DNA of 64,000 bases from Aphrocallistes beatrix (GCA_963281255.1 OY725501.1:1155674-1219673), one strand, 5' to 3'. Positions 33,582-44,837 are shown, numbered from the stretch's first letter. Made by a program: numbers and translations. Notes: generated by a model from the sequence alone, not told the origin.

Positions 33582-34198
33582 CATAGCTCTCTGTATAAGG
33601 CCTACCATCTAAATACAAAAAATGGACCAGGGATGCGACTGAATATTGTTGAAATTATACATGATCTGCCTAAAATCATTTATCACTCAGAATTTAGGCG
33701 TGGAACTTACTAACGCTTAATATGAATTAGTAGTTTATTGGATATCAAATAAGATCAAATTTGAATGCCTAGATATTGCGGTTTTCAAAATATGAATGAT
33801 TTCAACCAACCAAAATGATCTCTACAGCAAACCTGGAATGTAGAAACACTCCATGAATAAATTCAAATCTTTCGCATCAAAACTCACTCACAGCTCGGGT
33901 CTAAGCGAAAAACTTAACATTATAAATACACTCAGAAGTCTCCTTCAACCGACTCTGAAAATCACCAAATTCGTCATAAATATAACCTAATGCGCAATAA
34001 AATAATGACTGATTAAAATTTTAGTGACGGATATGGGTACTTTAGCATCACATTTATATATGCTGGTAATACTTTCTTAAGCTCTATGCCTCGTGGTTAA
34101 TGATCTTAGGCTGATAATGTATTAGTTCAACTATCTTCTACCTCAGTCCTGGTCAACTTTGAGGTTTAGATAGCAAATCTTATATACAGAGGGTTATG
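33582..34198. mobile_element. P-type foldback, shortened copy
   Basis: Left CATAGCTCTCTGTATAAGGCC, right TATACAGAGGGTTATG. ACCAGGGATGCGACTGAATA recurs inverted near 34150. The flanks AAAAAGG and ACAAAGG agree at six of seven bases, a possible duplication. The middle is deleted compared with 34570-35652. Confidence 0.7.
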
Positions 34199-34569
34199 AC
34201 AAAGGAAATTACAGTACTGTACAACCTACATAGGTGGGGGAGTTCGGGAAGGCTAAAATGTGCCTACTCCGGCGTTACCCACTATTGAATGCATACAATA
34301 ATCACAATATAGTTAGCCAAAACGTTTTAAAAATTATTTATAGTAAATTCAAGTTATTTTTTTGTCATTTTAGGTCTATAATACAACTATTTCGCGCATT
34401 TTCTGAATTTTGGATCAAAATATGGTCAACCCAGATGATCTGAAAATTACTTTTTAGCTCAGGTCAGGTCAAGTAAAGACATAAACATATAACGAACATT
34501 AAATCGTGTCCAGATAACGGCTCTATCACCACTTTACATCCAATTAAAGAGGTGAATTTAATGGCAAAA
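34199..34569. other. No gene recognised
   Basis: Intron sequence between two foldbacks; nothing recognisable. Confidence 0.3.
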
Positions 34570-35652
34570 CATAGCCTACTGTATATAAGACCTCACAGTA
34601 ACTTGCGGATTTGGGACCAGGATTGTGGTAGAAGATGGTTGAAATAATACATGGGCTGCCATAAATCATTAACAAAGCACAATAGAGCTTAGGAATGTAT
34701 TACTAGCATATATAAATATGGTATCAAAGTACCCATATCCGTCGTTAAAATTTAGATTAGCCACCATATGGTTGCGCAATAGGTTATGTTTGTGAAAAAA
34801 TTATTGATTTTCAGAGGCAGTTAAAGTGCACTTCTAATTGTTTTTATTTTACTTTTTTTTTGCATAGAACTGAAATGTGAATGGGTTAATACGAAAAATT
34901 TGGAATTTTCCCTGGAATGTTACTACATTCCAGTGTTACTATAGAAACGCGTTTTGGTCAGTTGGGGTCATATGTTGACAACCGCACGAGCCAGACATTC
35001 AGATGTAAGTCTATTTGACTGCGAATAGAATATTTCCTATTAAGTGATGGTAAATTTATCTGTCTAAATTCAATGGTTTAAGAGTTATTAGACAAATTAC
35101 CAAATGTGACCAAAGTGATAAATTGTATAATAACTCGTAAACCATTGAATTTAGACATATAAATTATATAATCGCTAAATAGGAAGTAGTCTTTTGGCTA
35201 TCAAATAAGATTAAATTTGAATGAATAGTTATTGCGGTTTTCAAGATATGACCTAAACTGATCAATATGCGTTTCCATAGCAACGCTGGAATGTAGCAAC
35301 AGTCCACGAAAAAAATTCTCAACTTTTCGCATCAACTCATCCACAGCTCAGTTCTATACGGAAAAACTATAATAAAACAACCACTTAGAAGTGCCCTTAA
35401 ACAACCTCTGAAAATTACTAAATTTGTCCCAAATATAACATATTGTTCAATCATATGATGACTAATAGAAATTTTAACAACGGATATGAAGACTTTGGCG
35501 CCATATTTATATATGCTGGTAATACATTCCGAAGCTCTATTCTGCGTCGTTCATGATTTTAGGCGGATCATGTATTTGTTCAACCATCTTCGACCGCATC
35601 CCTGGTCCATTTTTGAGACTTAGATGGGAGGCTTTATGTACAGAGTGCTATG
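34570..35652. mobile_element. P-type foldback element, 1083 bp
   Basis: Left CATAGCCTACTGTATATAAG, right TTATGTACAGAGTGCTATG. Each arm is about 450 bp: GACCAGGATTGTGGTAGAAG, TATATAAATATGGTATCAAA and GGTTGCGCAATAGGTTATG in the left arm recur inverted in the right. The outer ~70 bp resemble the ends of the THAP-transposase element at 48202-50330, so I read it as its non-autonomous relative. Confidence 0.75.
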
Positions 35653-36274
35653 GTTGGACTAATATCGGATTGTCCAGCAAATATTAGTCCTCCTAAATTA
35701 ACTTTTCAACTCATTTGTGACATTTATTGCATTCCTATTACATAGCAACAACAGCATTGCACTGTTTAAGTTTGGTCTGTCTGCGGTAAAATATACATCA
35801 TACTTATAATTCCTAATGCGCATATCAGTTGCAGAATGTTGTAAGAATTAGTGATATTATAGAGGAAGACATAAGAGCATTGTCAAAATGGTAGAAATTG
35901 AGAGTTGTCAGGTCAATTATATATTTTTACAAAAGGGATAAAATTTTAAATTTGAGTTTTATATATAAAGCGTTTACAGGGAATACAGACAATTCGTGAC
36001 AGGACAATTCGTGACAAGACAATTCGTGACAAGACAATTCGTGACGGACAATTCGCGACAGGACAATTCGTGGCAGAGACAATTCGTGACAACCATAATG
36101 ATTGGGTATGCACAGTGATGAATATAAACAATCTCCTTGTTTCAAATATGAATCCTTGGAGTATAGTACGAATATAACGAATTCTTTATTACTACACACT
36201 ATATAAAAAAAGCTTGGCATCGAGGATTTAATAATTTAATGTCTTGTCAACATCCTTCGATATGGACACCTTTT
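35653..36274. repeat. Intron stretch with a 15-bp tandem repeat
   Basis: At about 35987-36095 seven imperfect units of AGACAATTCGTGACA follow one another; no relation to the neighbouring elements is seen. The rest is plain AT-rich sequence. Confidence 0.7.
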
Positions 36275-36620
36275 TTAAAAATAGAAATTTCAGTTTTTCC
36301 ACTATAACTCAGCCATTTTTGGTGATAGGAGGCTGAAATTTTAAGAGAATGTGTATATTAATATACCTCACATATGATGCAACAATCATCAAAAAATGAT
36401 GACTCATCACTTTCTAATGACGCCATCATTACGCATCAAAATTTTTAAAATTGACAAATTTGCTGATTTTTCGTGCGATATCGATTATAACAGTAGGACA
36501 GATGTATTTAGGATGGAATCTCCCTTATTATTAATCAATGTGACCTCACGCGCCCGCAGGGCTCTTCCGGCGGACATAGTGTCCGCCAGCCGCGGAGCGC
36601 AAGCAAGCGAAGCGCGCTTG
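36275..36620 (+). mobile_element. HLE-1 copy I, head missing
   Basis: Starts inside the body (TCCACTATAACTCAGCC), has GATGACTCATC, ATCGATTATAACAGTAGGAC and all three tail hairpins, ending with GCGAAGCGCGCTTG at 36620. It lies 65 bp inside the CPSF1 intron 1 donor. Confidence 0.85.
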
Positions 36621-36686
36621 TATTAATAAAATCATGATTACAGCGATGATTCATTGTATATGAAGGAAATATCAATGTGAAATCAC

Positions 36687-37194
36687 CTGTTTTATTTGGA
36701 TCAACGTGTATGTCAAAGCTTGAAAATGGAAATATTGCTAAACGTTTCCCATGAAACAACATCACAGAACATCGGTTAAGAGGATCAGATCTAATTTGAG
36801 GACGAAATAAATTCTCCTTAAAACTATCCTTTAAATCCTCTTCTTCAAATTGATGAAGGGAGAGAGTACGAATGTCATGATTTGCTGCATCCCAATCAAG
36901 AATTGATAATTTCGCATCAAAAAATGAAATCATTAAGCAGTCTAAACTTTTAGACCTCTGATAAATTCGCACAGATAAGAGAGACTGAATATTACCAAAA
37001 AGAGAACAGTCATGGACAAGTTCTAATTTTGTCCTACCTTGTGGAGAAAGTGGAGTAGAAGAATTCAAATTAAATATCCGTAGTCGATTTGCCCCTGCAA
37101 CGACCAAGCTTTCCATATTAGGTGATATAAAATTACAAGATATGACATAATCAATAGCAGTAGGAAGGAAAACTGTCTTTGCAAAAGTGTACAT
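36687..37194 (-). CDS. CPSF1: CPSF1, coding exon 1 (N-terminus)
   Basis: 508 nt, residues 1-169 plus one base. The start MYTFAKTVFLPTAIDYVISC aligns with human [20 protein letters not shown]. Then LVVAGANRLRIFNLN, FGNIQSLLSVRI, MISFFDAKLSILDWDAANHD, RTLSLHQFEEEDLKDSFKEN and MLFHGKRLAIFPF. The donor is AAAACAG before GTGATTTC; joining to exon 2 gives Lys-Thr-Gly-Gln-Asp. The open frame runs on past the donor into an HLE-1 tail, which is not protein coding. No intron is seen before residue 169, so the gene is much poorer in introns than vertebrate CPSF1. Confidence 0.95.
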
Positions 37195-38583
37195 ATTCTA
37201 TACAATATGAACAATGACAAAATAAATCTTTAAAACTTAAATTAACAACAATCAAGATATATGGGCATTGAAACATACTTTGATGGATACGAAAATGATG
37301 ACTTTTAAACTAAAAAGAAAGAAGAATATCATAATTTTTCATGTTACAATTCCCACACAAAACGGTACAACTATAATTTTGGACCGGAATCTTTATCACT
37401 CGATTTGGGTAAAGGAGTTATAGAAACTCACTGGATATGAAGATTGAACCAAATAGATTCAAAATCGCACAAAAATTGAGCGAATTACACTGATCTACTA
37501 ACATAAGCCAAAGTCTATGTGAGAAAATTATGCTAATGTGAATGAAGCCAATTATGCACTAATCATTATGCAATATCCGTGTGTGCGCATACTACACTAA
37601 CGTTTTGTTTTGTTTGAAGTTTAATTATGATGCAACTATTTTTCCCTTCTAAATGTGGTTATTAATGTGGATATTTAAATTTCTCATTCCATAGTAAATA
37701 CAACAAAATAATGTTGTATTTAATAACAAAATAATAACTTTGAGAGCAGTGATCGGGTAATGTTACATACATTTATAATCGAATTTCATTTTTATCATCA
37801 AATTATATGGATAAATCACATCCGGATTATCAAATTATGACAAAAATTTTGTTGATGTATTGATATTCCATGTAAATAACAAATGATCAATAATAACCAC
37901 ATTAAGGGTGTTTCCTTCCAGAACTAACTTTTAAAGTTTTCATTATTTTTTCCTAAAATTTTTTGTAGAAACTATAATCGATGAGTTATCTGCAAAAATA
38001 CACTTTTCGGAAGCTCAAGAAGCATGGAAAATTTTTTTTTCCTCAAATCACCTAATTTTAGAGGTCATTCAAGGAAACTTCAATGGCTTATGTCTCTTTT
38101 AGTCAATTATTCCTGCACGAAATGGTTGAATAAAGAAAATAATAGGAATAGAATTTTCAATTTTAACCCAAATAATTTTTTATTTCAAATTTCATTGCTA
38201 CAATATTTAGAGGCAGATTTTCAAGGGCAGAACTTTCAAAATAATTATCAAAAGTTCTCCAATTTTCCTGTACACATTATTAACGACAATTGTATTCATT
38301 AATTAGCTTAATACGTAGCCACAATTGAATACATATTTAATGATTATATTCGCCATTCTCTAATATATTCAAAGTTCTCCATAGATTTGTATTACAATTA
38401 AACAATGATAAGTCGAGAATTATTTATTTTTGGACAAAGGAATGTTTGATGAACCTATATATTTTCGCATATATCCTTTTATTTAAGAATATAATAGTAT
38501 ATATATCTTCAATAGTTTTTAAGATACGACATCGACCTCTTTCGAGACCATAGAGAGATATTATGCCCGAACTTTACCTATAA
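37195..38583. other. CPSF1 upstream region, no gene recognised
   Basis: AT-rich, unique sequence in front of the CPSF1 start codon; it should hold the promoter and 5' UTR. I see no dependable core-promoter motif, repeat or other gene. Confidence 0.35.
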
Positions 38584-39139
38584 CAAGCGCGCTTCGCTTG
38601 TTTGCGCTGCGCGGCTGGCGGACACTTTGTGTCCACCGAAGGCTCCCTTCGGTCACCTGGAGGTGACATTGGTTAATTATAAGGGAGATATCATATCTAA
38701 ATATGTCCATCTTAGTTTTAAAATCGATATCACTCGAAAAATGACCAAATTTGTCAATTTTTATAATTTGATGAGTAATGATGACGTCATAACAAAGTGA
38801 TGAGTCATCATTTTTTGATGATAGTTGCATCATATGTGAGGCATGTTAGTATAAAGATTCTATTAAAATTTCAGCCAGCTATCTCCTATAATGGCTGAGT
38901 TATGCTCGAATAACTGTGTTACTTAACTTTTAAAAATGTGACAATGACGTCATAATTCCATGATGAGTCGACATTTTGCTCTGAACTCAGAACTTACTGG
39001 AGCCATAGCCAAAATACTCCCACATGCCAAAAATCAGCTTTCTGCGCCCGGCAGTTTCTTCAATCAATTCGTTACAGATATATATATATATACAGTATAC
39101 ATAAACAAACAAACAATAATCGAGTTTTAATAGTAAAGA
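38584..39139 (-). mobile_element. HLE-1 copy L, full length
   Basis: Terminal hairpin CAAGCGCGCTTCGCTTG at 38584, head ending AGTAAAGA at 39139. TGACGTCA at 38782-38789 and 38945-38952, TGAGTCA at 38801-38807. Its head abuts the tail of copy M with no base between. Confidence 0.95.
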
Positions 39140-39687
39140 CAAGCGCGCTTTGCTTGATTACGCTGAGCGGCTAGCGGACACTTTGTGTCCGCCGGATGCT
39201 CCCTTCGATCGCATGGATTCACATTGGTTCATTATGAGGGAGATAGCATCTCTAAATATGTCTGTCCTACTGTGATAATCGATATCACTCGGAAAATCAC
39301 CAAATTTGTCAATTTTAAAATTATTGATGCGAAATGATGACGTCATAACAAAGTGATGAGTCATCATTTTTTATGATAGTTGTATCATATGTGAGGTATG
39401 TAAGTATACATATTCTATTAAAGTTTCAGCCTTCTATCTCCTATAATGGCTGAGTTATGCTCGAATACCTCTGTTGCTTAACTTTTAAAAATGTGACAAT
39501 GACGTCATAATTCCATGATGTGTGGACATTTTGTTCTGAGCTCAGTACTAGCTGGAGCCATAGCCAAAAGACTCCCACATGCCAAAAATTAGCTTTCTAT
39601 TACCGGTAGTTTCTTCAATCATTTCGATACAGATATATATATATATATATACACAAATAAATATTAATCGAGTTTTAATAGTAAGGA
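39140..39687 (-). mobile_element. HLE-1 copy M, full length
   Basis: Tail hairpin at 39140 (CAAGCGCGCTTTGCTTG), head ending AATAGTAAGGA at 39687; a typical 548-bp copy. TGACGTCA at 39338-39345 and 39500-39507. Confidence 0.95.
39338..39363. promoter_or_regulatory. CRE and AP-1 type sites inside HLE-1 (example)
   Basis: TGACGTCA (39338-39345) and TGAGTCA (39357-39363) lie 11 bp apart; a second TGACGTCA is at 39500. These are the exact consensus sites of CREB/ATF and AP-1 bZIP factors. The same trio recurs in copies G, L, N, Q and, with one change, T. Use in vivo is not shown. Confidence 0.5.
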
Positions 39688-40163
39688 TAAGCGATATCTC
39701 AAGAACAAATGGTCGGATCCGAACAAATTTTTGAAACGATCAGAATTTTATTTCTGATCCAGTGATCGCTAAATATCTGATATCAAACAGGAGATTTCCC
39801 CAGTATTATATAAATGAACTCCCTTATAGAGCTATTTTGTTTGGATTTTATCTGGCCATTCTTCTAAATCTTTGTGTTATATAATCTCTATAGATGCCAA
39901 AACAATGTTAAGGTGCATATAATTAAAAAATTAACAAATAAGTTAAAAACTAATTGGTAAATGAGTCAAAAACCTCCAATAATTTTTCAATTTTTAGTAA
40001 CGCTAAACTTTAGGCGGTTAACTCATAAAAATCAAAATAAATACGGTCCAACTAGTGCTATCAGATGGTAGACCGCTCAGTAATAAAATGAAATTTGCAA
40101 TAAAAAGAATTGCCGGTTTTTTTTGCGTCAGGCAAGGTTTTTCGAGGGCGGTATCCTTAAGTT
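39688..40163. mobile_element. Possible short Kolobok-family element
   Basis: The right end TTTTTCGAGGGCGGTATCC + TTAA matches the right end of the 5.2-kb element. The left end is unclear, since GGATAAGCG fuses with the HLE-1 head at 39685. Confidence 0.4.
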
Positions 40164-41002
40164 CGTGCTCAAGTTGCGAACTTAGTACTTAAGTACTAAG
40201 TTCGAAATTAAATGTTATTCACTAAGATGAAGTTTAAGTACGAACTTTAAGTAACCTAGTTAAGCATTAATTTAGAACTTAGCTCATCTTCCCAAGATTG
40301 GTATTCACTAAGATTTAAGTTTATGCTTAAGTATAAACTTAAATATTAGTTAGCTTTTAAATATCGACATATAGTCTATTTTTCTCAAGTGTCAATAATT
40401 GTGACATTGAATTACATAGATATTAATATTTAACTTATTTTGTTCGTTATTCTATTTGATAATATTGCTTCAATTTAACATCATTTAATATATTGATTTG
40501 ATTCATGCCAATATACCTAACTAGGGCTTACAATGACAATCCCGGATCCCGATCTATTTCACCTCAATCCAGGATTTGTTCTTTAATCCCGGGATCTCGA
40601 TGATTTTATGCTATATAGTATTAGTGATTAGATAATTGCCTGGACCGAAATTAATAATGAATAAATCATAAAATACTGTTATCATTTACTGTTTCGTACT
40701 TGTAAGTTCTCAAGAATAACAAGTTACAAGTAGGAATCACTAATGGCTATCATCTTCGTTGAAGTACGAATTAAAAATAGCGGAGCAAACAGGTAGAAGA
40801 AGACATTTGTTAGAAAAGGTGTATCAAATGCTGTTCACAGTACCGCTGGCATCCTTCGAAGCTTAAAGGGCTTTTTCATCATGTTTCTAACTCTGCAACA
40901 AATTTCGAAGCTCTCTCAGTAATAAAAGCTTAAATACACTCTGCTTAATTAGACACAATATATTATTTTGTGCCCTTCTGAATCTTTCTCGAGAAAGTGC
41001 TA
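40164..41002. other. Palindrome-rich AT stretch
   Basis: 40178-40203 is a perfect 26-bp palindrome (GAACTTAGTACTT and its reverse complement). TATTCACTAAGAT occurs twice up to 40310, as in the MITE at 25235, so a degraded relative is likely. From 40350 to 41002 nothing is recognised. Confidence 0.4.
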
Positions 41003-41072
41003 TGGGCGTTAAATAAGTTCTGATCAATAGACTAAAACATTTACAATACACAATAAACAAATTGTTAATGCT

Positions 41073-42304
41073 TTATTTTTTCAAAATACTCCCGCGATTA
41101 TCGATACAGCGTTGTAAACGTTCTAACAATTGTACAAATACTGTTTTATAGTCCTTTGTAGGTATACGGTTTAGATACTGGAAAATCGCCGAACCCAGTG
41201 TTGCATTTGTGTAGAAATGACGACCAGAAAGGTACTCTTTTTGCTTCGGGAATAAATAAAAGTCACAAGGAGCTAGGTCTGGACTGTAGGGTGGATGCTC
41301 AAGCTCAACCATCCCCATACATAAATTTGGCTTTGACCTGCTTGGTTTTGTGAGGGCGGGCATTATCGTGCAATAATTTCAACCCCTTTGCTCCAGTGCT
41401 AGGTCTTCGTTTAAATAGTCTTTGTTCAACTTCACGAAGACACTGGTTATTCTAGAAATTCCCTGTAATGGTTTGTCCTTTTTGAACTATTATCTGAGCA
41501 ACTGGGCCATGTCCATCATATAATATACAGTACATCATCTCGGATGACCTGAAATCGGGCCTAGGGATCATTGGTGGATCTCAGTGACTCTCCTTCCACA
41601 CCTTGTTCGAATCTTTAGATAGAGGTGTGCTATACTGTACCCACCAAGGATTTATCTAGGAGCGCGAGACGCTCCTTTAGGCGTACGATTTTAAGCCTCA
41701 GTGTTTAGGAGCGTGAAAATCCGGAATAATACCCAATTTACCTAATATTATAATGTTATTCAACGATTTAGGCGTATGAAAATTTAGAAATTTTAGATTA
41801 GGAGCGTATTACTGGAAGGCTGTATAATACCCTGGTACCCACGTTTCATCACCAGTCAATACTTCAAATAAACGATGATGGTTAGCTCCTTTATACAATT
41901 TTAAGAGGTTTCGGCAACATCTAACCCTGGTTGCCATTTGGGCCTTTGTTAAGCAATGAGGGACCCATCGGGCACAAACCTTTGATATATTTAGTTTTTG
42001 ACTTTAGAATGTGATCAACACTTCCCGTTGAGATCCTAATAATATGAGCTAACTCTTTAAAAGTTATATGAGGATCTGAATCAACGAGTTCTTTATAGCA
42101 CTGGAATACTTGGGGACAACCGCCGTAACTACCTACCAAAAAGGGCTGGGCCCATCGTCTGACTCCTGGATAAGATAGAGCACCTTTTATACCGTAGACT
42201 TGCATCAAGTCAACATGTATATCGTGCGCAGATTTCCCGAGCAGAGTACGAATCTTAACGTATGATCTCTGTTCAATATTAGAATTCTTCTTTGATGACG
42301 CCAT
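41073..42304 (-). pseudogene. mariner transposase, broken
   Basis: N-terminal part (42304-41921): MASSKKNSNIEQRSYVKIRT, LLGKSAHDIHVDLMQVYG and ELAHIIRISTGSVDHIL, the two helix-turn-helix units of mariner. Core: TGDETWV (first Asp) just before the MITE insertion, KLLHDNARPH (second Asp), and HPPYSPDLAPCDFYLFPK (third Asp; DD-D type) in 41363-41073. Several stops and shifts are present besides the 190-bp insertion, which falls right after GDETWV. Confidence 0.88.
41645..41834. mobile_element. hAT MITE (GTACCCAC TSD) inside the mariner
   Basis: Ends CAAGGATTTATCTAGGAGCG and ATACCCTG; GTACCCAC on both sides (41637-41644, 41835-41842). Interior rich in GGAGCGT/GGCGTA motifs. Same family as 46136-46341. 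Confidence 0.85.
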
Positions 42305-42489
42305 AATTGATTAGTATGCAAAATAGGTTCTACAAAATTATGTGTAGATCAATGGTGTATGGAATATCAAATGAAATAAAAACTGCCTTTTAGGTAATTG
42401 ATAAAATAAACATATTCTATGAGCGAATTATGGTACTAGTGCAATCTAGTTATGTTATCTATTAATGATCAGAACTTATTGAACGCCCG

Positions 42490-42699
42490 TAGTATGTTAC
42501 AAGTATGTTTTGAATGTTAGAAAATTAATGTGAGTGATTGGAATTTGGCAATAATCTTCACCATTAAGAACTCTTACACTTGTACTATTAAGAGTATTTT
42601 GCATGCTAACCTACATTTTGAACAAATGTAATAATTGAATATGACATTAACTTGTTTTATTCATAATGAATTGTAAGGAACACTTACACATATCTGGTT
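42490..42699. other. No feature seen
   Basis: Short AT-rich spacer; it may hold the Merlin 3' end, which I cannot place. Confidence 0.3.
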
Positions 42700-43640
42700 T
42701 CAGACAACCGGGTAATAACTACGCATTGCAGAAACAATTTTGTTGAAAACATTTGATTTGTTTCTTCGTCTCCAAAAGGATTCGATTAGGTGCGTTTCCA
42801 GGAGTTCAGGATTGGTTGTCTGTCCTGTCCTCAGCCTTTTTTTCACGCAATCCCATTGACATTCTATGCCTTGTGTGTGTACATGCGTTAGCGGATCAAC
42901 AAAATTCTCAGAGTGGTTGAATGTTTCATGGATGTAGCCTTGGGTTTGCAATACAAAGTAAGATGCCCATTCATCTGAATGTATTGTAGTGCCAGGTAAC
43001 ACCAATTGCTGGATAATGGGAAGCAAAGTTACAATCGAGCGGTCTGGAACAGAAAACAACACGACATTATCTGTTCCTTTCTCAAGAAGACCAAATACCC
43101 ATTGTCCAGTTAATAATCTTCCACGATTATACTTTCTCTTCCCGAATTTGGACTCGTCTATCTCAACAATCTTACCAGGTCCTCCTAATGGCTCAGGATT
43201 AGCTAATAGTTCTTCAATACAGATCTCTCTCATGAATTGTTTCCAGTCAACTACGGTATTTGGACTCCATTTCAAATGTTTTTCCGAGAATGCGTGCGAC
43301 TGGACATCCTCGGACCAATAGTACATGAATTTGAAGAGGGAAGGCAAATCAAGTTTCGATGGTGTAAAAAAGGATCCAAAACGGAGTGAACAGACTGTCT
43401 GCCTTGTAACTTGGACACCTCCACGCCTTTTTATATTTGGAGTGTCTACTATAGTCCCCTTCCTTTATCGATACGCCACACCGACACGTCATTCCACGTG
43501 CCAAAGTCCATGTTTCCTCAACCACGACTTCTCCACTACTGTTGTTAAATGGTTTTGTGCCTCAATAATTATAACATCAATTATCAAGTCTACTGGAATA
43601 AATGGGAATGTTGTGGGGCAAAATTCTGAAATAAAAGTCA
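42700..43640 (-). pseudogene. Merlin (IS1016/ISXO2-like) transposase
   Basis: The long open part (43347-42700) reads IVEIDESKFGKRKYNRGRLL + TGQWVFGL (first Asp), GTTIHSDEWASYFVLQTQGY (second Asp) and HTQGIECQWDCVKKRLR (Glu), then ETHLIESFWRRR. Upstream in the same frame is RRGGVQVTRQTVCSLRFGSF + FTPSKL to about 43456; still further up CRCGVSIKEGDY and KKAWRC, a zinc-binding head, appear in other frames, so at least two shifts are present. Such transposases are the Merlin superfamily in animals. I could not define the element ends. Confidence 0.82.
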
Positions 43641-43685
43641 TCTTAGATTGTTCTTCTTTAAAGTACCATGTGTGTATATCATATA

Positions 43686-43873
43686 CAGTCGACTCCGCTT
43701 AGTAGGGCCACATCGGTCAGAGGACATTTTGCCCCGATTAAGCGGAGGACCCTATTAACCGAAAATATTTTGTATTAGCTTCTATGTGTGAGAGCTATTC
43801 CGGTCCTGCCAAAAGTGGCCCGATTAAGCGGCTGACCCGATTAAACAGTGGCCCTATTAAGCGGAGTCGACTG
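43686..43873. mobile_element. Tigger-type MITE, 188 bp
   Basis: CAGTCGACTCCGCTTAGTAG at the left and its inverted copy at the right over 26 bp with one difference; TA flanks. Inserted in the TATATA of the Helitron head. Confidence 0.9.
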
Positions 43874-44595
43874 TATATTAAAATGCTAGGATTTTTTGTT
43901 TGTTTGTCCGAATTGATTGAAGAATTGGCAAGTCGTAGAGATATGAAAATTGGCATGTAGGTGTCAAATGATGAATCTAGGATTAAGTTCGAAAATCTAA
44001 GCGAAATTTTCACACCTTTTCTATACAATACTATGTACGGCTTCACTCTCACAATAGAAATCATTATACGAAAATATTGTAGGCTGTAATTGTAATTAAT
44101 ACTTCAAACAATAACTTATATGAATGTCTCAATTATATATTATCGTGTATAACAGTTAAAAAGGTTATTTGTATATTTTCACACGATTTGACGAATTTTG
44201 AAAATTATGCTAGAAACTAGCTTCCAACGGTTGACATGGGGTTTTTAGGGGTGTAGATTTCGAATATCATATTTTCAGATCAATATGATAAATTGATTTG
44301 TTTACTTTTGTTTACATTAGATACATAAAGTAAACAAATTACATAAATAAGCGAGAAACTAGCTTCCAACGGTTGACATGGGGTTTTAGGGGTGTAGATT
44401 TTGAATATTTAATTTCAGATCGATATGATAAATTATTTGTTTACTTTTGTTTACAATAGATGCATAAAGTAAACAAATTACAAAAATAGGCTAGAGACTA
44501 GCTTCCTACGGTTGACATGGGTGTTTTAGGGGTGTAGAATTCGAATATTATATTTTCAGATCGATATGATTAATTATTTGTTTACTTATATTTTT

Positions 44596-44690
44596 CAGAG
44601 AGCACATTCGAGCTTATAACTCGGCTCTATCGTTTGCTTCACTCAGTGTTAATCTCGATAAAGAGTTAGCGCTAAGCACTGAGTTCTATT
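44596..44690 (+). repeat. Duplicate of a Rep-coding segment in the Helitron 5' region
   Basis: GAGCTTATAACTCGGCTCTA and TTAATCTCGATAAAGAGTTA occur here and again at 45555-45622, where they code REHIRAYNSALAFASLGVNL. The upstream copy lies before the start codon. Confidence 0.85.
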
Positions 44691-44837
44691 TAAAGTATAC
44701 TATATAAAATTTCTGTTCATTCAGTTTTAATTATCAAAATTCTTGAATTATAGTCCTAAATAATTAATATAATGACTTTCTCTAATTTATGGATCATAAA
44801 ATTTTGTTTTGTTCTTTGTTCAATTTTTTCTCTTTAG

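Larger units (their letters stand above)
28346..36686 (-). other. CPSF1: CPSF1 intron 1 (8,341 nt)
   Basis: Donor CAG before GTGATTTC (36685-36686), acceptor ending AG at 28346-28347. Contains a hAT transposase remnant, HLE-1 pieces, two foldbacks and a 15-bp tandem repeat. An HLE-1 3' end lies only 65 bp inside the donor. Confidence 0.9.
41003..42489 (-). mobile_element. mariner element, 1.49 kb, inactive
   Basis: Ends TGGGCGTTAAATAAGTTCTG and the inverted CAGAACTTATTGAACGCCCG with TA flanks. It holds a broken transposase on the minus strand and a 190-bp hAT MITE. Confidence 0.85.

Noticed and set aside
34570-35652. Foldback arms as a large host inverted repeat (gene family or origin)
   Set aside because: The same ends recur at three or more places and on the THAP element, so it is a mobile family.
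36535-36686. CPSF1 exon 1 frame continuing into an Arg/Leu/Cys-rich tail
   Set aside because: This is the HLE-1 GC-rich tail read as protein; the same ALRLLALRGWRTL-like string arises from every minus-strand copy. The donor at 36685-36686 ends the exon.
38024-38302. Possible 92-codon gene on plus in the CPSF1 upstream region
   Set aside because: Low-complexity Asn/Phe-rich translation of AT-rich DNA without motif or start context.
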